Of a DNA stretch of 64,000 nt, positions 63,801-64,000 are shown one piece after another (the first letter of the stretch is position 1; each line of letters opens with the position of its first letter). The notes beneath the pieces were generated by a model. That model was not told where the DNA came from. It saw only the letters and a list, made by a program, of their open reading frames with translations, and did no database searches. Location of the stretch: assembly GCA_020881915.1 (NCBI GenBank), contig JAJFPB010000009.1, forward strand, positions 2,480,001-2,544,000. The letters are read 5' to 3'. Position numbers and translations under genes: made by a program. Origin of the DNA: Paramyrothecium sp. XJ0827 (taxonomy: Eukaryota > Ascomycota > Sordariomycetes > Hypocreales > Stachybotryaceae).

Positions 63801-64000
63801 CCCAGAGGAAACAGACAGGGACCGCAAAGAGCGCCAACAGAAAGAGGCTCGCATCCAGGAATTGGAGGAGCTCAAGGTGGAGCTAGTGAGACGAGGAGCC
63901 AAGACATTTGTCGAACTGCACCCGGAGTTGAAGCCGTGGTCTTACAGTCAAAGCTCAAGCGCAAGATACGAACACAAAGACAATTCTGATAAACGGGAGA
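60805..64000 (+). CDS. Ankyrin-repeat protein with nucleotidyltransferase-like N-terminal region (3' end outside window)
   Basis: Open without intron from ATG 60805 to the window end, over 1065 codons. Residues about 130-270: DWTNVVAAGSSVVTAMLP, then SSDVDLFIWGL, then LTGFDVDCSCFAFDG. The GS...DxD...D arrangement is that of nucleotidyltransferase folds. Next comes a region with NPLPDNVKDQDPEDIAEW and HRHPCFIGDAESIVHDCCGSC. Ankyrin repeats begin at about 510 (RMPLHLAVICGQLEILKVLIENGA, DGFTSLHMAATIGRADIIKVL), are interrupted by a Glu/Asp-rich acidic segment (about 590-665), and resume (PVSPLHVAIIGDHIDVIETLV; PLVRALLEFGAKP; GIILALLDAGVDVNTMN). A Lys/Glu-rich coiled stretch follows near 1000-1030. 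I recognise it as a conserved fungal ankyrin protein; catalytic activity is not proven. Confidence 0.8.
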   Translation, partial: MSFELPPVPAAHSQFVEYLSRNDSAQLRDLVKPYNAYEAKLREGFAQHRDHMAIQDPLVNAVPVYTGHEGTLKVTARDPEQDPEAEKYIMPLKAEARRSHGSPAMTQSLDEFKSNFKLFSEQSLDDLDWTNVVAAGSSVVTAMLPVPEECKSSKRALREYYHEKLAPSSDVDLFIWGLDEQAAIEKIAKIESCVRNCILADTTTIRTKNAITIVSQYPTRHIQIVLRLYKSVSEILTGFDVDCSCFAFDGTQVYATPRGITSFCSQTNTIDLTRRSPSYESRLAKYARRGFEIYYSDFDRKRIDPTVYERSLVRTLGLARLLILERLPTESDRESYMNQRRKERGRPPLESSRYDRNPLPDNVKDQDPEDIAEWVIEEEVSNYHTFTIPYGPRYNAKKTERLLYIKDLLLNAEWNHKKDRTVNLHRHPCFIGDAESIVHDCCGSCPEPKSDEELKVAEEESKIYVHGEIEFKKDDPGRQAIGSFNPLTADDWTDMAYLGNTQELCEYITAGDIDGVKQWCAVDENDVNHRDHTGRMPLHLAVICGQLEILKVLIENGARITSRVQDGFTSLHMAATIGRADIIKVLAEKSEENEEMEAQKEDARKEERARQQQNAESTLKDVTAAEAGSDADTDGDSDPEMINNSDADTESEGSDGAMTEGSFFKVTSDQETTLEDDPYGPDFFDINVLAWDAPVSPLHVAIIGDHIDVIETLVSSFGADVLLPVKLKSSPHGSVNQAILNLVLASRLPDAQATEIIKRLVGLGAKPSQSDMNHVSAAHAAVLLRSVSALKSMAESDLPSTQAALNYNINVGYTYSPLYRSALVSAIFNEDEPLVRALLEFGAKPTFDFESFREARLREEENRSWNHKELMHTFKTEIKQPIIYAAKSPVPGIILALLDAGVDVNTMNLAASKLLDETSYSSAPRTVLDYVQANIAKIRDEMKKSREPETGRMPKLRSDNWYLKDLVPGSYRHTMVSRDIELAKLATAAIQKQWDDAKSPEETDRDRKERQQKEARIQELEELKVELVRRGAKTFVELHPELKPWSYSQSSSARYEHKDNSDKRE

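Noticed and set aside
1..64000. CRISPR arrays, rRNA, tRNA, intact transposons
   Set aside because: No regularly spaced repeats, rRNA cores, tRNA structures, transposase or reverse-transcriptase frames were recognised by eye on either strand.

Overview
This is nuclear DNA of a filamentous ascomycete, most likely a Sordariomycete and plausibly Hypocreales. The evidence is dispersed genes on both strands, introns of about 45-110 nt with GTRNGT donors, CTRAC branch points and YAG acceptors, and fungal-only families (Git3-type GPCR, Zn2Cys6 regulators, HET proteins, a PNP-NACHT-ankyrin NLR, PL3 pectate lyase, DUF829/PaxU-like protein). The species cannot be named from the sequence alone. All exon models come from reading frame, splice signals and family continuity; no transcript or database search was available.

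Layout. 1-9 kb: Git3-type GPCR, a conserved multi-pass membrane protein, and a HET-like protein. 10-20 kb: a very large TPR protein with a degenerate hydrolase-like N-terminus, a Myb/SANT-like gene with one internal stop, a GPI-type surface protein, and a membrane-protein pseudogene. 20.5-29 kb: the most coherent block. It holds a Zn2Cys6 regulator, an NCS1 permease, a ring-opening amidohydrolase (cyanuric acid hydrolase/barbiturase family), and an amidase-signature enzyme resembling allophanate hydrolase that is transcribed divergently from the amidohydrolase. Together these look like a nitrogen-scavenging route that imports a cyclic ureide/triazine/pyrimidine-type ring, opens it and splits the ureide product. 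29.5-37 kb: PL3 pectate lyase, a second Zn2Cys6 regulator, an adenosine/adenine deaminase-like enzyme and a small NTF2-like protein. 37.7-39.2 kb: a gene graveyard with a carboxylesterase relic abutting a fragment of a GIY-YIG-like family, followed by an A-rich tract. 40.4-43.2 kb: a nine-exon acetolactate synthase that is unusually divergent and carries repeated intron sequence. 45-46.6 kb: a second, longer, stop-containing member of the GIY-YIG-like family. 46.8-50.3 kb: HET protein and a small membrane protein. 51.7-55 kb: cytochrome P450 and a PaxU-like alpha/beta hydrolase in tandem. 56-64 kb: PNP-NACHT-ankyrin NLR whose ankyrin tail is cut by a frameshift, then an ankyrin protein with a nucleotidyltransferase-like N-terminal region that runs off the window.

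Overall this is an accessory-type region rich in self/non-self recognition families and broken genes. Several breaks are single stops explicable by C-to-T change in a CpA context, which is the signature of repeat-induced point mutation, though single events do not prove that process.
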